Shown: one piece after another, positions 27,330 to 39,074 of the stretch
Numbering within the stretch: position 1 is the first letter of the stretch
How the letters are laid out: the number at the start of each line of letters is the position of its first letter
Assembly: GCF_001544575.2 (NCBI RefSeq)
Contig: NZ_FCNY02000001.1
Coordinates: forward strand, 496,001-560,000
Length of the DNA stretch: 64,000 nt
Direction: 5' to 3'
From: Caballeronia cordobensis
GTDB lineage: Bacteria; Pseudomonadota; Gammaproteobacteria; Burkholderiales; Burkholderiaceae
Notes under the pieces: model-generated
Seen by the model: the letters and a program-made list of their open reading frames with translations, nothing else
Databases searched by the model: none
Told to the model about the DNA's origin: nothing
Program-made: the position numbers and the translations under genes

Positions 27330-28997
27330 GTGTTTTGTTATCAATGTGAGCAGACTGACCGGACGGGCGCGCAGCCGGGTTGCGCCTCCGCGAAGGGAAA
27401 TTGCGGAAAAGATGCGACGACGGCCGATCTGCAGGACCTGCTCATGCATGCGGTGAAGGGGATCGCGCAATACACCAGCCTGGCCCGTGCAATGGGTCAT
27501 GTCGACCGCGAAGCCGATCGCTTCATGCTCTACGCGATGTTCACGACGCTCACGAACGTCAACTTCAATGCCGCGCGCTTCGTCGTCTTGCTTCGAGAAG
27601 CGGCGCAGCACCGCGACCGCGTGCGGGCGTCGTACGAAAACATCGCCGGTGCGGCGGGCCGACCGGTTCAGACTCCGACGGGCGCAGCCGCATGGCAGCC
27701 GGCCGACGACCTGGCGGGCCTGCTCGCACAGGCACAGACCGTGGGGATCGACGCCTGCATCGAGACGGTCGGCGCGGATGTCATCGGTCTTCGTGCGCTG
27801 GTGCTTTATGGGCTTAAGGGCGTGAGCGCCTACGCCCATCACGCGCAGGTGCTCGGCAAGGAAAGCGACGCGATCTACGCGGGTGTCGAGGCGGCGCTTT
27901 GCTTCCTCGCCACCGATCCCGTCGATGTCGATGCGCTCCTCGCGCAAGCGCTGCAACTCGGCACCGTGAATCTCGACGTGATGGCGCTGCTCGATGAAGC
28001 GAACACGGGCCGCTTCGGGCCTCAGGAGCCGGGCGCGGTGCGCGTGACACCGGTCGCGGGCAAGGCGATTCTCGTCTCCGGTCATGATCTCGGCGACCTG
28101 CACGCGCTGCTGGAGCAGACGCAAGGAACCGGTGTTCAGATCTATACGCACGGCGAGATGCTTCCCGCGCACGCGTATCCGCGGCTCAAGTCATACGCGC
28201 ATCTTGCGGGCAACTATGGCGGCGCGTGGCAGGATCAGCAGTCGGATTTCGCGAATTTCCCCGGCCCGATCCTGATGACGTCCAACTGCATCATCGAGCC
28301 GCGGCCTCAGTATCGTCAGCGCATCTTCACGACCGGACCGGTGGGCTGGCCTGGCGTGCGCCATATCGAGAACCACGATTTCTCGATGCTGATTCAGGCT
28401 GCGAAGGCGTTGCCGGGATTCGCGGACACCGCGCCGGAGCAGACCATCACCGTGGGCTTCGGACGCCACGCGGTGCTCGGTGTCGCCGACAAGGTGATCG
28501 ACGCCGTGAAAACCGGCGCCATCAAACATTTCTTCCTGATCGGCGGCTGCGACGGCGCCGCGCCCGGCCGCAACTACTACACCGAGTTTGCCGAACAGAC
28601 GCCGGACGATACCGTCGTGATGACGCTCGGCTGCAACAAATATCGCTTCAACCGGCACGCGTTCGGCGATATCGGCGGTATTCCGCGGCTGCTCGATCTC
28701 GGCCAGTGCAACGACGCGTATTCCGCGATCCGCATCGCGACCGCGCTTGCCGACGCGTTCGAATGTGGCGTCAACGACTTGCCGCTGTCGCTCATCGTTT
28801 CGTGGTTCGAGCAGAAGGCGGCCGCCGTCCTGCTGACGCTGCTCGCACTGGGAATCAGGAATATCCGGCTCGGGCCGACGTTGCCCGCGTTCCTGACGCC
28901 GAACATGCTCGCGATTCTCGTCGACAAGTTCGCCATTCAGCCGATCGGCGATGCGCGCTCCGACCTCGCTGCCGCGCTTTCCGCCAAGGCCGCGTAA
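27330..28997 (+). CDS. hcp: Hydroxylamine reductase / hybrid-cluster protein
   Basis: A 555-aa class of hybrid-cluster protein. The N-terminal cysteine motif C3-x2-C6-x11-C18-x6-C25 binds the Fe-S cluster, and later conserved segments ([51 protein letters not shown]) hold ligands of the hybrid [4Fe-2O-2S] cluster. It reduces NO or hydroxylamine and takes part in S-nitrosylation control. GGAG precedes the start (AAAAAGGAGTCACC, GTG-ATG context at 27330). It is followed by its reductase hcr and preceded by an NsrR-like site. Confidence 0.95.
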   Translation: MFCYQCEQTDRTGAQPGCASAKGNCGKDATTADLQDLLMHAVKGIAQYTSLARAMGHVDREADRFMLYAMFTTLTNVNFNAARFVVLLREAAQHRDRVRASYENIAGAAGRPVQTPTGAAAWQPADDLAGLLAQAQTVGIDACIETVGADVIGLRALVLYGLKGVSAYAHHAQVLGKESDAIYAGVEAALCFLATDPVDVDALLAQALQLGTVNLDVMALLDEANTGRFGPQEPGAVRVTPVAGKAILVSGHDLGDLHALLEQTQGTGVQIYTHGEMLPAHAYPRLKSYAHLAGNYGGAWQDQQSDFANFPGPILMTSNCIIEPRPQYRQRIFTTGPVGWPGVRHIENHDFSMLIQAAKALPGFADTAPEQTITVGFGRHAVLGVADKVIDAVKTGAIKHFFLIGGCDGAAPGRNYYTEFAEQTPDDTVVMTLGCNKYRFNRHAFGDIGGIPRLLDLGQCNDAYSAIRIATALADAFECGVNDLPLSLIVSWFEQKAAAVLLTLLALGIRNIRLGPTLPAFLTPNMLAILVDKFAIQPIGDARSDLAAALSAKAA

Positions 28998-29047
28998 GCC
29001 CCTCGCCGGATGCGGCATACGCGTCCGGCTATTCCTATCGCGTTGCT

Positions 29048-30085
29048 ATGACCTTCCGCATCGATTTGACGGCACGAGACGCGCAGCGATTGAGCTTCGA
29101 CTGCGCGCCCGATCAAGACCTGCTCACCGCCGCGGCGGCGGCCGATATCGTGCTGCCCTCGCAGTGCAGGAAAGGCAGTTGCGGTGCGTGCCATGCCGTC
29201 GTGACGCACGGCGATTTCCGCATGGGCGACCACAGCGCCGAGGCACTTTCGCGCGATCAAGCCGGCGCGATGCTCATGTGCAGAACGATGCCATGTAGCG
29301 ATCTGCAAGTCAGCCTGCCCTACGATCACACGAAAGTGCTGCGCCAGCCAGTGCCGCGCCGGACGACGACGATCGTGAGCCTCGACACGATTGCGCGGCA
29401 CACCGTGCGCCTCGTGCTCGAAATTTCCCCGGACGCGGAGGGCGGCTGCGCGGCCGAGTTCGAAGCCGGGCAGTTCATGGAACTGGAAATTCCGGGCACC
29501 GACGAACGTCGTCCTTATTCGCTCGCGAACACGAGCAATTGGGAGGGACGGCTCGAATTCATGATCCGATTGCAGCCGGACGGACGCTTCTCCACTTTTC
29601 TGCGTAAGCGCGCGCGGCTCGGCGAGCAGATCGTCGTGCGCGGTCCGTTGGGCGGCTTCGGCATCCGCGAGGGCAGTCTTCGACCGCGCTGGTTCGTCGC
29701 CGGCGGCACGGGCGTGGCGCCCATGCTTTCGATGCTGCGGCGCATGGCCGACTTTCAGGAGATCCAGGACGCGCGGCTATTTTTCGGCGTGAACGAGGAA
29801 AGCGAGTTGTTCCTCGAAGACGAACTCAAAGAACTCCGTACGCTGATGCCACAACTTTCGGTCGAGTTGTGCGTCTGGAGGCCGGGCGATGCGTGGCAAG
29901 GTTTTCGCGGCACGCCGGTCGATGCGCTGCACGCGGCGTTGGCCAGCGCGAATGCTCAGCCCGATATTTACGTCTGCGGACCACCCGCGTTGATCCGGGC
30001 GGCCGAGCAGTTGGCCGCTGCATCGAACCTGCCTGCCGAGCAGTTCGCCAGCGAGCGGTTCGCATCGGGAGCGGCCGCGGCCTGA
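29048..30085 (+). CDS. hcr: Hcp reductase-type NADH oxidoreductase (2Fe-2S, FAD)
   Basis: 345 aa from MTFRIDLTARDAQR. The N-terminal plant-type ferredoxin domain has cysteines C40, C45, C48 and C78 (CRKGSCGAC..MC). An FAD domain follows with RRPYSLAN, then a NAD-binding domain with AGGTGVAPMLSMLRRM and IYVCGPPALI. In E. coli Hcr the ferredoxin domain is C-terminal; here it is N-terminal, as in BenC- or phenol-hydroxylase-type reductases. Direct linkage to hcp (50 bp) supports the role of electron donor to Hcp. Confidence 0.88.
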   Translation: MTFRIDLTARDAQRLSFDCAPDQDLLTAAAAADIVLPSQCRKGSCGACHAVVTHGDFRMGDHSAEALSRDQAGAMLMCRTMPCSDLQVSLPYDHTKVLRQPVPRRTTTIVSLDTIARHTVRLVLEISPDAEGGCAAEFEAGQFMELEIPGTDERRPYSLANTSNWEGRLEFMIRLQPDGRFSTFLRKRARLGEQIVVRGPLGGFGIREGSLRPRWFVAGGTGVAPMLSMLRRMADFQEIQDARLFFGVNEESELFLEDELKELRTLMPQLSVELCVWRPGDAWQGFRGTPVDALHAALASANAQPDIYVCGPPALIRAAEQLAAASNLPAEQFASERFASGAAAA

Positions 30086-30182
30086 GAGCAAGCGCGCCGT
30101 GTTCCGCAAAGTCCGCAAGAAAAGCTAAAGCGTGTCGTGCTACTTTGCTTGCCAGTCGAGTTGAAATTCTTCGGAGCTGGCG

Positions 30183-31043
30183 ATGAGCGAAAAGCCTTAC
30201 GAGACGCGGCTCGCGCGCGTGGTCGCATATATCCACGATCATCTCGATGACCCGCTCGATCTCAATCGGCTCGCGGAGGTGGCGTGTTTGTCGCCGTATC
30301 ACTGGCATCGGATTTATCACGCGTTCTACGGCGAAACGGCTGCGGCGACGGTGCGCAGGCTGCGGCTGCATCGCGCGGCGAATGAACTCGTGCACGGCGC
30401 GGTGCCGATCGATTCGATTGCCGAACGCGCCGGTTACAGCAGCGTGCAGGCGTTTTCGCGGGCGTTTCAGGCGAGCTACAGGATGGCGCCGGGGCAGTTT
30501 CGCAACGAAGGCGGCGCGTCGATGTTCGTTTCTTTCGATGACTTTCGATCAGGAGATACGGCGATGCATCAGGTTGATATTCGCACTCAAGAGGCTTTTA
30601 CCGTCGCGGCGATGGAGCATCGCGGCTCGTACATGGAAATCGGGCGCGCGTTCGAGATGCTGTTCCACTGGCTCGCCGTGCGCGGGTTGGTGGACCCTCG
30701 GGCGCGCTCGCTCGGCATTTACTTCGACGATCCGGCGGCGGTTGCCGAAGACGATCTGCGTTCGATGGCGTGTTGCGAGTTGTTCTCTCCCGGCGACGTG
30801 ACATTCGAAGCGCCGGTGTCGCGCGTGGAGGTCGCGGGCGGTGAGTTCGCTGTGCTGACGCACGTCGGGCCGTATGCGCAGCTTTGTTTCGCGTATCAGT
30901 GGCTGTATGGGGAATGGCTGCCGAAGTCGGGACGCGAGACGGGTGAGACGCCGGTTTTCGAGGTGTACGTCAACGATCCGAGGGAGACGGCACCGGCGGA
31001 TTTGGTGACGGAGATTTGGGTGGGGTTGAAACAAGCCGCGTAA
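30183..31043 (+). CDS. AraC-family regulator with GyrI-like effector domain
   Basis: A 286-aa protein. The N-terminal double HTH of the AraC family (about 1-105; LDLNRLAEVACLSPYHWHRIYHAFYGE, then IDSIAERAGYSSVQAFSRAFQASYRMAPGQFR) is followed by a GyrI-like/SOUL domain (about 125-285; FTVAAMEHRGSYMEIGRAFEML, LTHVGPYAQLCFAYQWLYG, FEVYVNDPRETAPADLVTEIWVGL). GyrI-like domains bind small hydrophobic ligands, so this is a ligand-responsive activator of the Rob/SbmC type. Ligand and regulon unknown. Convergent with the HNH gene. Confidence 0.9.
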   Translation: MSEKPYETRLARVVAYIHDHLDDPLDLNRLAEVACLSPYHWHRIYHAFYGETAAATVRRLRLHRAANELVHGAVPIDSIAERAGYSSVQAFSRAFQASYRMAPGQFRNEGGASMFVSFDDFRSGDTAMHQVDIRTQEAFTVAAMEHRGSYMEIGRAFEMLFHWLAVRGLVDPRARSLGIYFDDPAAVAEDDLRSMACCELFSPGDVTFEAPVSRVEVAGGEFAVLTHVGPYAQLCFAYQWLYGEWLPKSGRETGETPVFEVYVNDPRETAPADLVTEIWVGLKQAA

Positions 31044-31045
31044 CG

Positions 31046-31969
31046 TCAGAGCGGCCGCGCACCGCCCTTGAACACCTGCTCGCGATGCCAATCGATGAAG
31101 CGCTGTTCCGGGTGGTGCTCCCGTCGCACGGGCGCGTTCAGTGGCCTGCCGTGGTGTCTGAGCAAGACCTCGTCGAAGCGCTGGCTGCCGTGCGCCTTCT
31201 CTGAAACGAGAACACGAAGATCATCGCTCAACGTGAACGCGCCGATATCGAAGAGCTTGTGATGCAGGCAGCACAACGCGATGCCGTTCTCCACGACGTC
31301 CGGCCCGTTCGCCTGATGCCACATGATGTGCGCCGCTTCCAGGCCGATCGTCATGTTCCCGATGCGCAGATCCAGATCGCATAACGCGCATCGATATTGA
31401 TACGCAGTGAGCACGTCGCTGCGGAATTCGGGATCGCGTCGCCGGCGTGCGACGTTGATGCCATCGCAGGCCGTAAGTGCTGCTTCGTCATCGAGCGCAA
31501 GGCCGACCGCATCCAGAATGTCGTTGTGAATGCTCTCGGGAAAGTGCGCGGCGAGCAGCAAGCGGGCGATCGCATTGATCGCCTTCGGATCATGCTGGAG
31601 AAGTTGCTGTACGTCGTCCGAAAAGTGTCCGGTCGCGTTCATTCCGCGCAGTTGCGTCTTCGTCAGATCATTTCGGCGCGCGATGACCTCGGGGGCCGTG
31701 TCGACCGTCACCTCCCAGACATCGTCGTTCCTCAACCGAACGAACGGCATCTCGGGATAGAGCGTGCGACGTGCGGGCGCGAATTCGCGAAGAAGCTCGC
31801 ACAGTTTGCCCTCGAACTCGCGGAAGGGAACATCCTTGACACCTCGGGCGAACAAACCGAGCGCCAGCAAAACAAGAAGCGGCTTATGAGGCGCGCGCTC
31901 GCCCTGGCGTTGCCAGGTATTCAGATGCGCGAAACGCTGAAGAACTTCCGGAAGACTGGAGGTGCTCAT
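31046..31969 (-). CDS. HNH endonuclease, probable phosphorothioated-DNA-dependent restriction enzyme
   Basis: A 307-aa protein. The N-terminal half (about 10-160), with RAPHKPLLVLLALGLF at 25-40 and YPEMPFVRLRNDDVWEV, resembles the sulfur-binding domain of ScoMcrA-type type IV enzymes. The C-terminal half is an HNH nuclease (C194ALC197, LEAAHIMWHQ with His214, NGIALCCLHHKLFD). Such proteins cut DNA carrying phosphorothioate modification of Dnd systems, and hosts that keep them normally lack dnd genes; none is in this window. It sits alone beside gyrB, a common place for a genome-defence insertion. The HNH call is firm; specificity is inferred from family resemblance. Confidence 0.78.
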   Translation of the reverse strand: MSTSSLPEVLQRFAHLNTWQRQGERAPHKPLLVLLALGLFARGVKDVPFREFEGKLCELLREFAPARRTLYPEMPFVRLRNDDVWEVTVDTAPEVIARRNDLTKTQLRGMNATGHFSDDVQQLLQHDPKAINAIARLLLAAHFPESIHNDILDAVGLALDDEAALTACDGINVARRRRDPEFRSDVLTAYQYRCALCDLDLRIGNMTIGLEAAHIMWHQANGPDVVENGIALCCLHHKLFDIGAFTLSDDLRVLVSEKAHGSQRFDEVLLRHHGRPLNAPVRREHHPEQRFIDWHREQVFKGGARPL

Positions 31970-32000
31970 TAGTCGAACAAGCCATCGACGACAAAGAAAA

Positions 32001-32028
32001 ACCCGTGACGCTCTTCGCGAACACGGGT
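32001..32028 (-). terminator. Intrinsic terminator downstream of gyrB
   Basis: ACCCGTG (32001-32007) pairs with CACGGGT (32022-32028). On the minus strand the stem is followed by TTTTTCTTTG, ending the gyrB transcript. Confidence 0.8.
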
Positions 32029-32053
32029 CTGATGGAGCGGAGAGACTTACGCC

Positions 32054-34606
<2,553 letters not shown>

Positions 34607-34615
34607 TTAAAAACG

Positions 34616-34639
34616 CCAAAGGGGCGCGCCGCCCCTTGG
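34616..34639 (-). terminator. Possible terminator or attenuator between dnaN and gyrB
   Basis: CCAAAGGGGC..GCCCCTTGG forms a GC-rich stem with one bulge. On the minus strand it is followed by CGTTTTTAAGG. It could partly end dnaN transcription before gyrB. Confidence 0.5.
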
Positions 34640-34661
34640 AGTGTTTTCGGTATTGCGCGCT

Positions 34662-35765
34662 TCAAATGCGCATCGGCATCACCACATACTTGAATTCCTC
34701 GTTCTCGGGAATCGTGATCAGCGCGCTGGAATTGGCGTCGCCGAGGCTCACCTGGAGCGTATCGACCTTCAGATTCGCGAGCACGTCGAGCAGATACGTG
34801 ACGTTGAATCCGATATCGACGGTATCGCCCTGATAAGCGATCTCGAGTTCTTCCTGCGCCTCTTCCTGATCCGCGTTCGTGGACATGATCTTGAGCTGGC
34901 CCGGCTCGACGAGGCAGCGCACGCCCTTGAACTTGTCGGAGGTCAGAATGGCCGCGCGCTGCAACGAACGCTGCAATTCCTCGCGGCCGATTTCGAACGA
35001 GTTCTTGTGCGCCTTCGGAATCACGCGCTGGAAGTCGGGGAACTTGCCCTCGACGAGCTTCGACACGAGTTCGACCTGACCGAAGCTGAACTTCACCTGC
35101 GTCGCGGCGATGTCGATCTTCAGTTCGTCGTCGATGTCTTCGAGCAGGCGCTGGAGCTCCAGAATCGTCTTGCGCGGGATGATCACTTCCTGACGCGCGA
35201 ACGAGCCTTCGATTTTCATCGACGAGAACGCGAGACGGTGGCCGTCGGTCGCGACCGCCATGAGCTGGTCGCCGTCCACCACAAGCAGCATGCCGTTCAG
35301 GTAGTAACGGATGTCCTGCTGCGCCATGGCGAAATAGACCATGCCGAGCAACTGGCGGAACGTTTTCTGCGGAACCGAAAGGCTCGCGCCGAAGTCAGTA
35401 GCCTGGTTGACGGTGGGAAATTCGTCGGCGGCGAGCGTCTGCAGCGCGAAGCGGCTCTTGCCGGAACGCACGGTCAGGCGCTTGTCGGAGAGGTCGAGCA
35501 CGACTTCGCCCGAAGGCATCGCGCGGAGAATGTCCAGCAGCTTGCGCGCGGCGACCGTGGTGGCGACCTGGTCGCTGCCGACGCCGAAATCGGCGCGGGT
35601 CGTGATCTGGAGTTCGAGGTCGGTCGAGAGGAACGACACGTCGGCGCCGTTCTTGGTAATGAGCAGATTTGCGAGGATCGGCAACGTATGGCGGCGTTCT
35701 ACGATACCGCTCACGGTTTGCAGCGGCCTTAGAAGATTATCTCGTTCGGTCTTGACCAGTTGCAT
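34662..35765 (-). CDS. dnaN: DNA polymerase III subunit beta (sliding clamp)
   Basis: A 367-aa clamp subunit starting MQLVKTERDNLLRPLQTVSGIVERRHTLPILANLLI. It ends EFKYVVMPMRI, the clamp C-terminus that forms part of the partner-binding pocket. Three clamp repeats fit the length. The ATG at 35763-35765 is chosen over the open-frame start at 35810. It lies between dnaA and gyrB, all leftwards. Confidence 0.98.
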   Translation of the reverse strand: MQLVKTERDNLLRPLQTVSGIVERRHTLPILANLLITKNGADVSFLSTDLELQITTRADFGVGSDQVATTVAARKLLDILRAMPSGEVVLDLSDKRLTVRSGKSRFALQTLAADEFPTVNQATDFGASLSVPQKTFRQLLGMVYFAMAQQDIRYYLNGMLLVVDGDQLMAVATDGHRLAFSSMKIEGSFARQEVIIPRKTILELQRLLEDIDDELKIDIAATQVKFSFGQVELVSKLVEGKFPDFQRVIPKAHKNSFEIGREELQRSLQRAAILTSDKFKGVRCLVEPGQLKIMSTNADQEEAQEELEIAYQGDTVDIGFNVTYLLDVLANLKVDTLQVSLGDANSSALITIPENEEFKYVVMPMRI

Positions 35766-36031
35766 AGAGTTCCTTCGTTGATGTGACGGCCTGTCCGCCG
35801 GTTTCGCCACCAGAATTGCCCGACGGACAACCTCGTAACACGCGTTGCCGGCCCCCCGCCGGTCACTCGCGAAAGCTTTGCGCTCGAAAGCCGCCCAGGC
35901 CTTGGACGGCTAAACCTATATTGTGCCTCAAAACGGAACCGCTCCCTAAAAATGGGGACGTTTTCGTCAAAAAACAGCCTTTCGGGCGCAATAAATGACG
36001 CGTGCGTTCTCGACGCCGCCCCGCGCGTTCG

Positions 36032-37618
36032 TCAGCCCTTCAGCGTCTGTTCGAGCACGTGCAGTTCGTGGTTCAGTTGCGCGTCGTTGCCCCGCTCCGC
36101 CGCGATCTTGCGCACCGCGTGCAGCACGGTCGTGTGATCGCGTCCGCCGAAAAGCTCGCCGATCTCCGGCAGGCTCTTTTGCGTCAGCTCCTTTGCCAGA
36201 TACATCGCGATCTGGCGCGGGCGCGCAATGTTAGCCGGCCTCTTTTTCGAATACATGTCGGCGACCTTGATGTTGTAGAAATCGGCCACCGTCTTCTGAA
36301 TGTTCTCGACGGAAATCTGCCGGTTCTGCACCGTTAGCAGGTCTTTCAGCGCTTCCTTGGTCAGCTCGATGGTGATGTCGCGGCCATGGAACTTCGAGTA
36401 CGCGAGGATCTTGCGCAGAGCGCCTTCGAGCTCGCGCACGTTCGAGCGCAGATGCTTCGCGACGAAGAACGCCACGTCTTCGGACAGGCTCACGCCTTCG
36501 GAGAGCGCCTTGCGCATGAGAATGGCCACGCGCATTTCCAGCTCGGGCGGCTCGATCGCGACCGTCAGGCCGGAATCGAAGCGCGAGATCAGGCGATCGT
36601 CGATGCCGGAGATTTCCTTCGGATACGTATCGCTCGTGATGATCACTTGCGCCTTGTTCGCGACGAGCGCCTCGAACGCGTAGAAGAACTCTTCCTGCGT
36701 GCGCGACTTGCCGGAGAAAAACTGAATATCGTCGATGAGCAGCAGATCGAGCGAATGGTAGTAGCGCTTGAAGTCGTCGAACGCCTTGCGCTGGTACGCC
36801 TTCACCACGTCGGACACGTATTGTTCCGCGTGAATGTAGCGAATGCGCGCGCCCGCCTTGTCCATCAGCAATTGATTGCCGATGGCGTGGATCAGGTGCG
36901 TCTTGCCGAGACCCACGCCGCCATACAGAAAGAGCGGGTTGTACGAAATGCCGGGGTTGTCCGCGACCTGAATCGCGGCAGCGCGGGCAAGCTGGTTCGC
37001 CTTACCGGTGACGAAATTGTCGAAGGTCAGCACCGGATTCAGTTTCGAACGCTCGTAGGCGGAATCGGTTTCACCGCCGGCCGACGACGGCGCGCCGCCC
37101 GGGCGCCACGTGCGCCGGCCCGCGGCGGCTTCGTTCGCGTCGAGGCTCGGGAGGTCGAGATCGGCCTGGTCTTCCTGCGTGGCTTGGGCGGCTTGCTGGG
37201 CCGCCTCGGCTGCGAGCGCGTTGATGTGCGCGGTGGCGTTCGCGTGTGCGACGACGCTCGGCGGCTGCGGCGCGGCCGCCGACGGCGCCGGGGCGCGCGG
37301 CGCAACCGGTGCGCTCGCGGTCGGACGCGGCGCCGCGGCGGGGCCGCCGCCGATCGCGTTACGCGCGGTGGCTTTCGGATCGAGGACGAATTGCACGTCG
37401 ATGGGCGCGCTGAAGAAGTCGCGCGCCACATCGGTGATGCGGCCCGAGAACTGGCTCTTCACCCAGTCGAGCTTGAAGCGATTGGGAGCGGCGATGCGCA
37501 GGGTGTTCGCGTCGGCATCGAAGTCGACCGGGGTCAGCGGCTTGATCCACGTGACGTACTGCTGCGGCGTGAGTTCGCGCGCGAGCAGTGCGGAACAGTG
37601 TTCCCAGAAATCGTTCAT
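36032..37618 (-). CDS. dnaA: Chromosomal replication initiator protein DnaA
   Basis: A 528-aa initiator, longer than E. coli DnaA (467 aa) because of an extended Ala/Pro-rich domain II (about 90-185). Domain I starts [28 protein letters not shown]. Domain III has Walker [18 protein letters not shown], Walker [11 protein letters not shown] and sensor motifs. Domain IV has the DnaA-box-binding helix [17 protein letters not shown]. Divergent from rpmH across the presumed origin. Confidence 0.98.
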   Translation of the reverse strand: MNDFWEHCSALLARELTPQQYVTWIKPLTPVDFDADANTLRIAAPNRFKLDWVKSQFSGRITDVARDFFSAPIDVQFVLDPKATARNAIGGGPAAAPRPTASAPVAPRAPAPSAAAPQPPSVVAHANATAHINALAAEAAQQAAQATQEDQADLDLPSLDANEAAAGRRTWRPGGAPSSAGGETDSAYERSKLNPVLTFDNFVTGKANQLARAAAIQVADNPGISYNPLFLYGGVGLGKTHLIHAIGNQLLMDKAGARIRYIHAEQYVSDVVKAYQRKAFDDFKRYYHSLDLLLIDDIQFFSGKSRTQEEFFYAFEALVANKAQVIITSDTYPKEISGIDDRLISRFDSGLTVAIEPPELEMRVAILMRKALSEGVSLSEDVAFFVAKHLRSNVRELEGALRKILAYSKFHGRDITIELTKEALKDLLTVQNRQISVENIQKTVADFYNIKVADMYSKKRPANIARPRQIAMYLAKELTQKSLPEIGELFGGRDHTTVLHAVRKIAAERGNDAQLNHELHVLEQTLKG

Positions 37619-37659
37619 CGAATGCGGTCGTTATGGTTGCTCCGCACCTGCGGGCCGTG

Positions 37660-37679
37660 CTTGCCGAACGTTCGGCAAG
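37660..37679. repeat. 20-bp perfect palindrome upstream of dnaA
   Basis: CTTGCCGAACGTTCGGCAAG is its own reverse complement. It ends 42 bp upstream of the dnaA start codon at 37618, where a dnaA operator or an origin-binding protein site would be expected. Confidence 0.75.
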
Positions 37680-37813
37680 TCCCGGCACAGCCGAGCAGGC
37701 ATGCTCCGGAGGCTTACGCCGCAAGGGTTTGCGGGCGACTGGCGGGCCGAAGCAGCGGGCGGATATTTGGGAGTAAGGCGAGATTCTAACGCCAAACGAG
37801 GGTGTCGCGCGAG

Positions 37814-37822
37814 TTATCCACA
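37814..37822 (+). promoter_or_regulatory. DnaA box (TTATCCACA)
   Basis: A perfect match to the consensus nonamer, between dnaA and rpmH. It is the only perfect copy I found in this intergenic region. Confidence 0.85.
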
Positions 37823-37885
37823 GGGTCAAATCAACGCGCCGCGCGGGACGGATTTGTATCGGAATATGGGTTCGCTGGGGCTAAA

Positions 37886-37902
37886 CTATTGACGGTCAAT
37901 AG
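37886..37902. repeat. 17-bp palindrome overlapping the rpmH -35 element
   Basis: CTATTGAC-G-GTCAATAG, 8-bp arms around one base. It covers the TTGACG -35 hexamer, so a bound protein would compete with RNA polymerase. Confidence 0.7.
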
Positions 37903-37917
37903 GAAAACGGTTTAAAT
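37889..37917 (+). promoter_or_regulatory. Sigma-70 promoter of rpmH
   Basis: TTGACG (37889-37894), a 17-nt spacer and TTAAAT (37912-37917). The next gene in this direction is rpmH, about 100 bp downstream. Confidence 0.7.
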
Positions 37918-38022
37918 AGCGGGTTCCGCGAAAACAGAATTCCTGAACCTCCGGCCATCGCGCTTGCAGTGACCCCACTGGAGCCTTAGCCCGCGCGGTC
38001 GATCAACTCAAGTGAGAGCACC

Positions 38023-38157
38023 ATGAAACGTACTTACCAGCCTTCCGTTACGCGCCGCAAGCGCACCCACGGTTTCCGCGTTCGCATGAAGACCGCTGGC
38101 GGCCGCAAGGTCATCAACGCTCGCCGCGCGAAGGGCCGCAAGCGCCTGGCAGTCTAA
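38023..38157 (+). CDS. rpmH: 50S ribosomal protein L34
   Basis: A 44-aa basic protein [20 protein letters not shown].. ending GRKRLAV, full-length and typical of L34. AGTGAGAGCACC precedes the ATG. It heads the conserved rpmH-rnpA-yidD-yidC cluster. Confidence 0.98.
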   Translation: MKRTYQPSVTRRKRTHGFRVRMKTAGGRKVINARRAKGRKRLAV

Positions 38158-38224
38158 GCCTGCCGATGGCAGCTCGCGGTCGGATTCATCAGTCAGCGAG
38201 CCGCTCACGCGCCGCACAGAAGTC

Positions 38225-38698
38225 TTGAGACAGGACATCGTTCAGTTGCCGGCGCAGGCCGCGTTCCCCAAGGCCGCAAGGCTGCTGAAAACGGATGAGT
38301 TCTCATCCGTTTTTCGTTTGCGCCCCTGGCGTCGCTCGCCGCACTTCGTTCTGTACGGCAAGCCGTCGGGGATGCAAGCGCGGCTCGGTCTGGTGATCGG
38401 CAAGAAGCAGGCGCCGCGCGCCGTCACGCGCAATCTGATAAAACGGCTTGCGCGCGAGGCGTTCCGGTTGCGCCGCGGGCAGTTGAACGGATTCGATATC
38501 CTCATTCGGCTGCACATGAAGATCGACCGAAAGGCGATGCCGAGCGCAAGCTCACCGCCGCTTCGGGCGCTCATCGGCGGCGAACTGGAGGCATTGCTCG
38601 ACCGTGCCGTGCGCGAAGCGCTGCGCCGCTCGGCCGAACCCGTGGCGGCGCCTCATGCGCCCGCCGTCGACGAAACACCCGGCCCGTCTGGGTCATGA
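38225..38698 (+). CDS. rnpA: Ribonuclease P protein component
   Basis: A 157-aa basic protein. [16 protein letters not shown] and the family signature [16 protein letters not shown] (the RNxxKR helix that contacts RNase P RNA) are present. It assists the RNA subunit in maturing tRNA 5' ends. The start is TTG at 38225 (TTG AGA CAG), with a second TTG at 38246 also possible. The last 25 residues are a Pro/Ala-rich tail. Its stop overlaps the next ATG (ATGA). Confidence 0.93.
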   Translation: MRQDIVQLPAQAAFPKAARLLKTDEFSSVFRLRPWRRSPHFVLYGKPSGMQARLGLVIGKKQAPRAVTRNLIKRLAREAFRLRRGQLNGFDILIRLHMKIDRKAMPSASSPPLRALIGGELEALLDRAVREALRRSAEPVAAPHAPAVDETPGPSGS

Positions 38699-39066
38699 AG
38701 CGCGGACTGCGCCGGATTTGCCTTCCACGGATCGCGATTCCGGCGCGCGGCGCGAAGCTTATGCAAACGGCACTCATCGCGTTGTTGCGCTTCTACAAGG
38801 TTGCTGTGAGCCCTCTGCTCGGCAACCGGTGCCGCTTTTATCCTTCCTGTTCCGACTACGCGCGCGAAGCAATCCAGTATCATGGCGCCGCGCATGGCAC
38901 GTATCTCGCCGTGAAGCGGCTTTGCCGCTGCCATCCTTTTTCGGCCGGCGGCGTCGATCTCGTGCCGCCTCCCAACGCACATGAATCGCGCGCGGACGCT
39001 AAAAGCCCCGAGCAAGACAAGCTTTCAACACTAAACGGCGCTGAAGCGCTTTCCGATCGACACTGA
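38695..39066 (+). CDS. yidD: Membrane protein insertion efficiency factor YidD
   Basis: Up to 123 aa. The YidD core is [31 protein letters not shown] and [17 protein letters not shown], with the conserved cysteines C47, C53 and C80/82 (numbered from the 38695 start). YidD helps YidC/Sec insertion of inner-membrane proteins. The ATG at 38695 overlaps the rnpA stop (ATGA), which suggests coupling, but the family consensus begins at the ATG at 38761 ([13 protein letters not shown]), so the first 22 residues may not be translated. Confidence 0.92.
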   Translation: MKRGLRRICLPRIAIPARGAKLMQTALIALLRFYKVAVSPLLGNRCRFYPSCSDYAREAIQYHGAAHGTYLAVKRLCRCHPFSAGGVDLVPPPNAHESRADAKSPEQDKLSTLNGAEALSDRH

Positions 39067-39074
39067 GACAACGC

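Larger units (their letters stand above)
37619..38022. other. dnaA-rpmH intergenic region, probable oriC
   Basis: About 400 bp between divergent dnaA and rpmH. It contains a 20-bp perfect palindrome (37660-37679), one consensus DnaA box (37814-37822), an AT-richer stretch (37880-37945) with a 17-bp palindrome, and the rpmH promoter. Co-orientation of genes away from this point on both sides supports an origin here. Only one perfect DnaA box is visible by eye, so the functional origin may extend into neighbouring genes. Confidence 0.7.
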
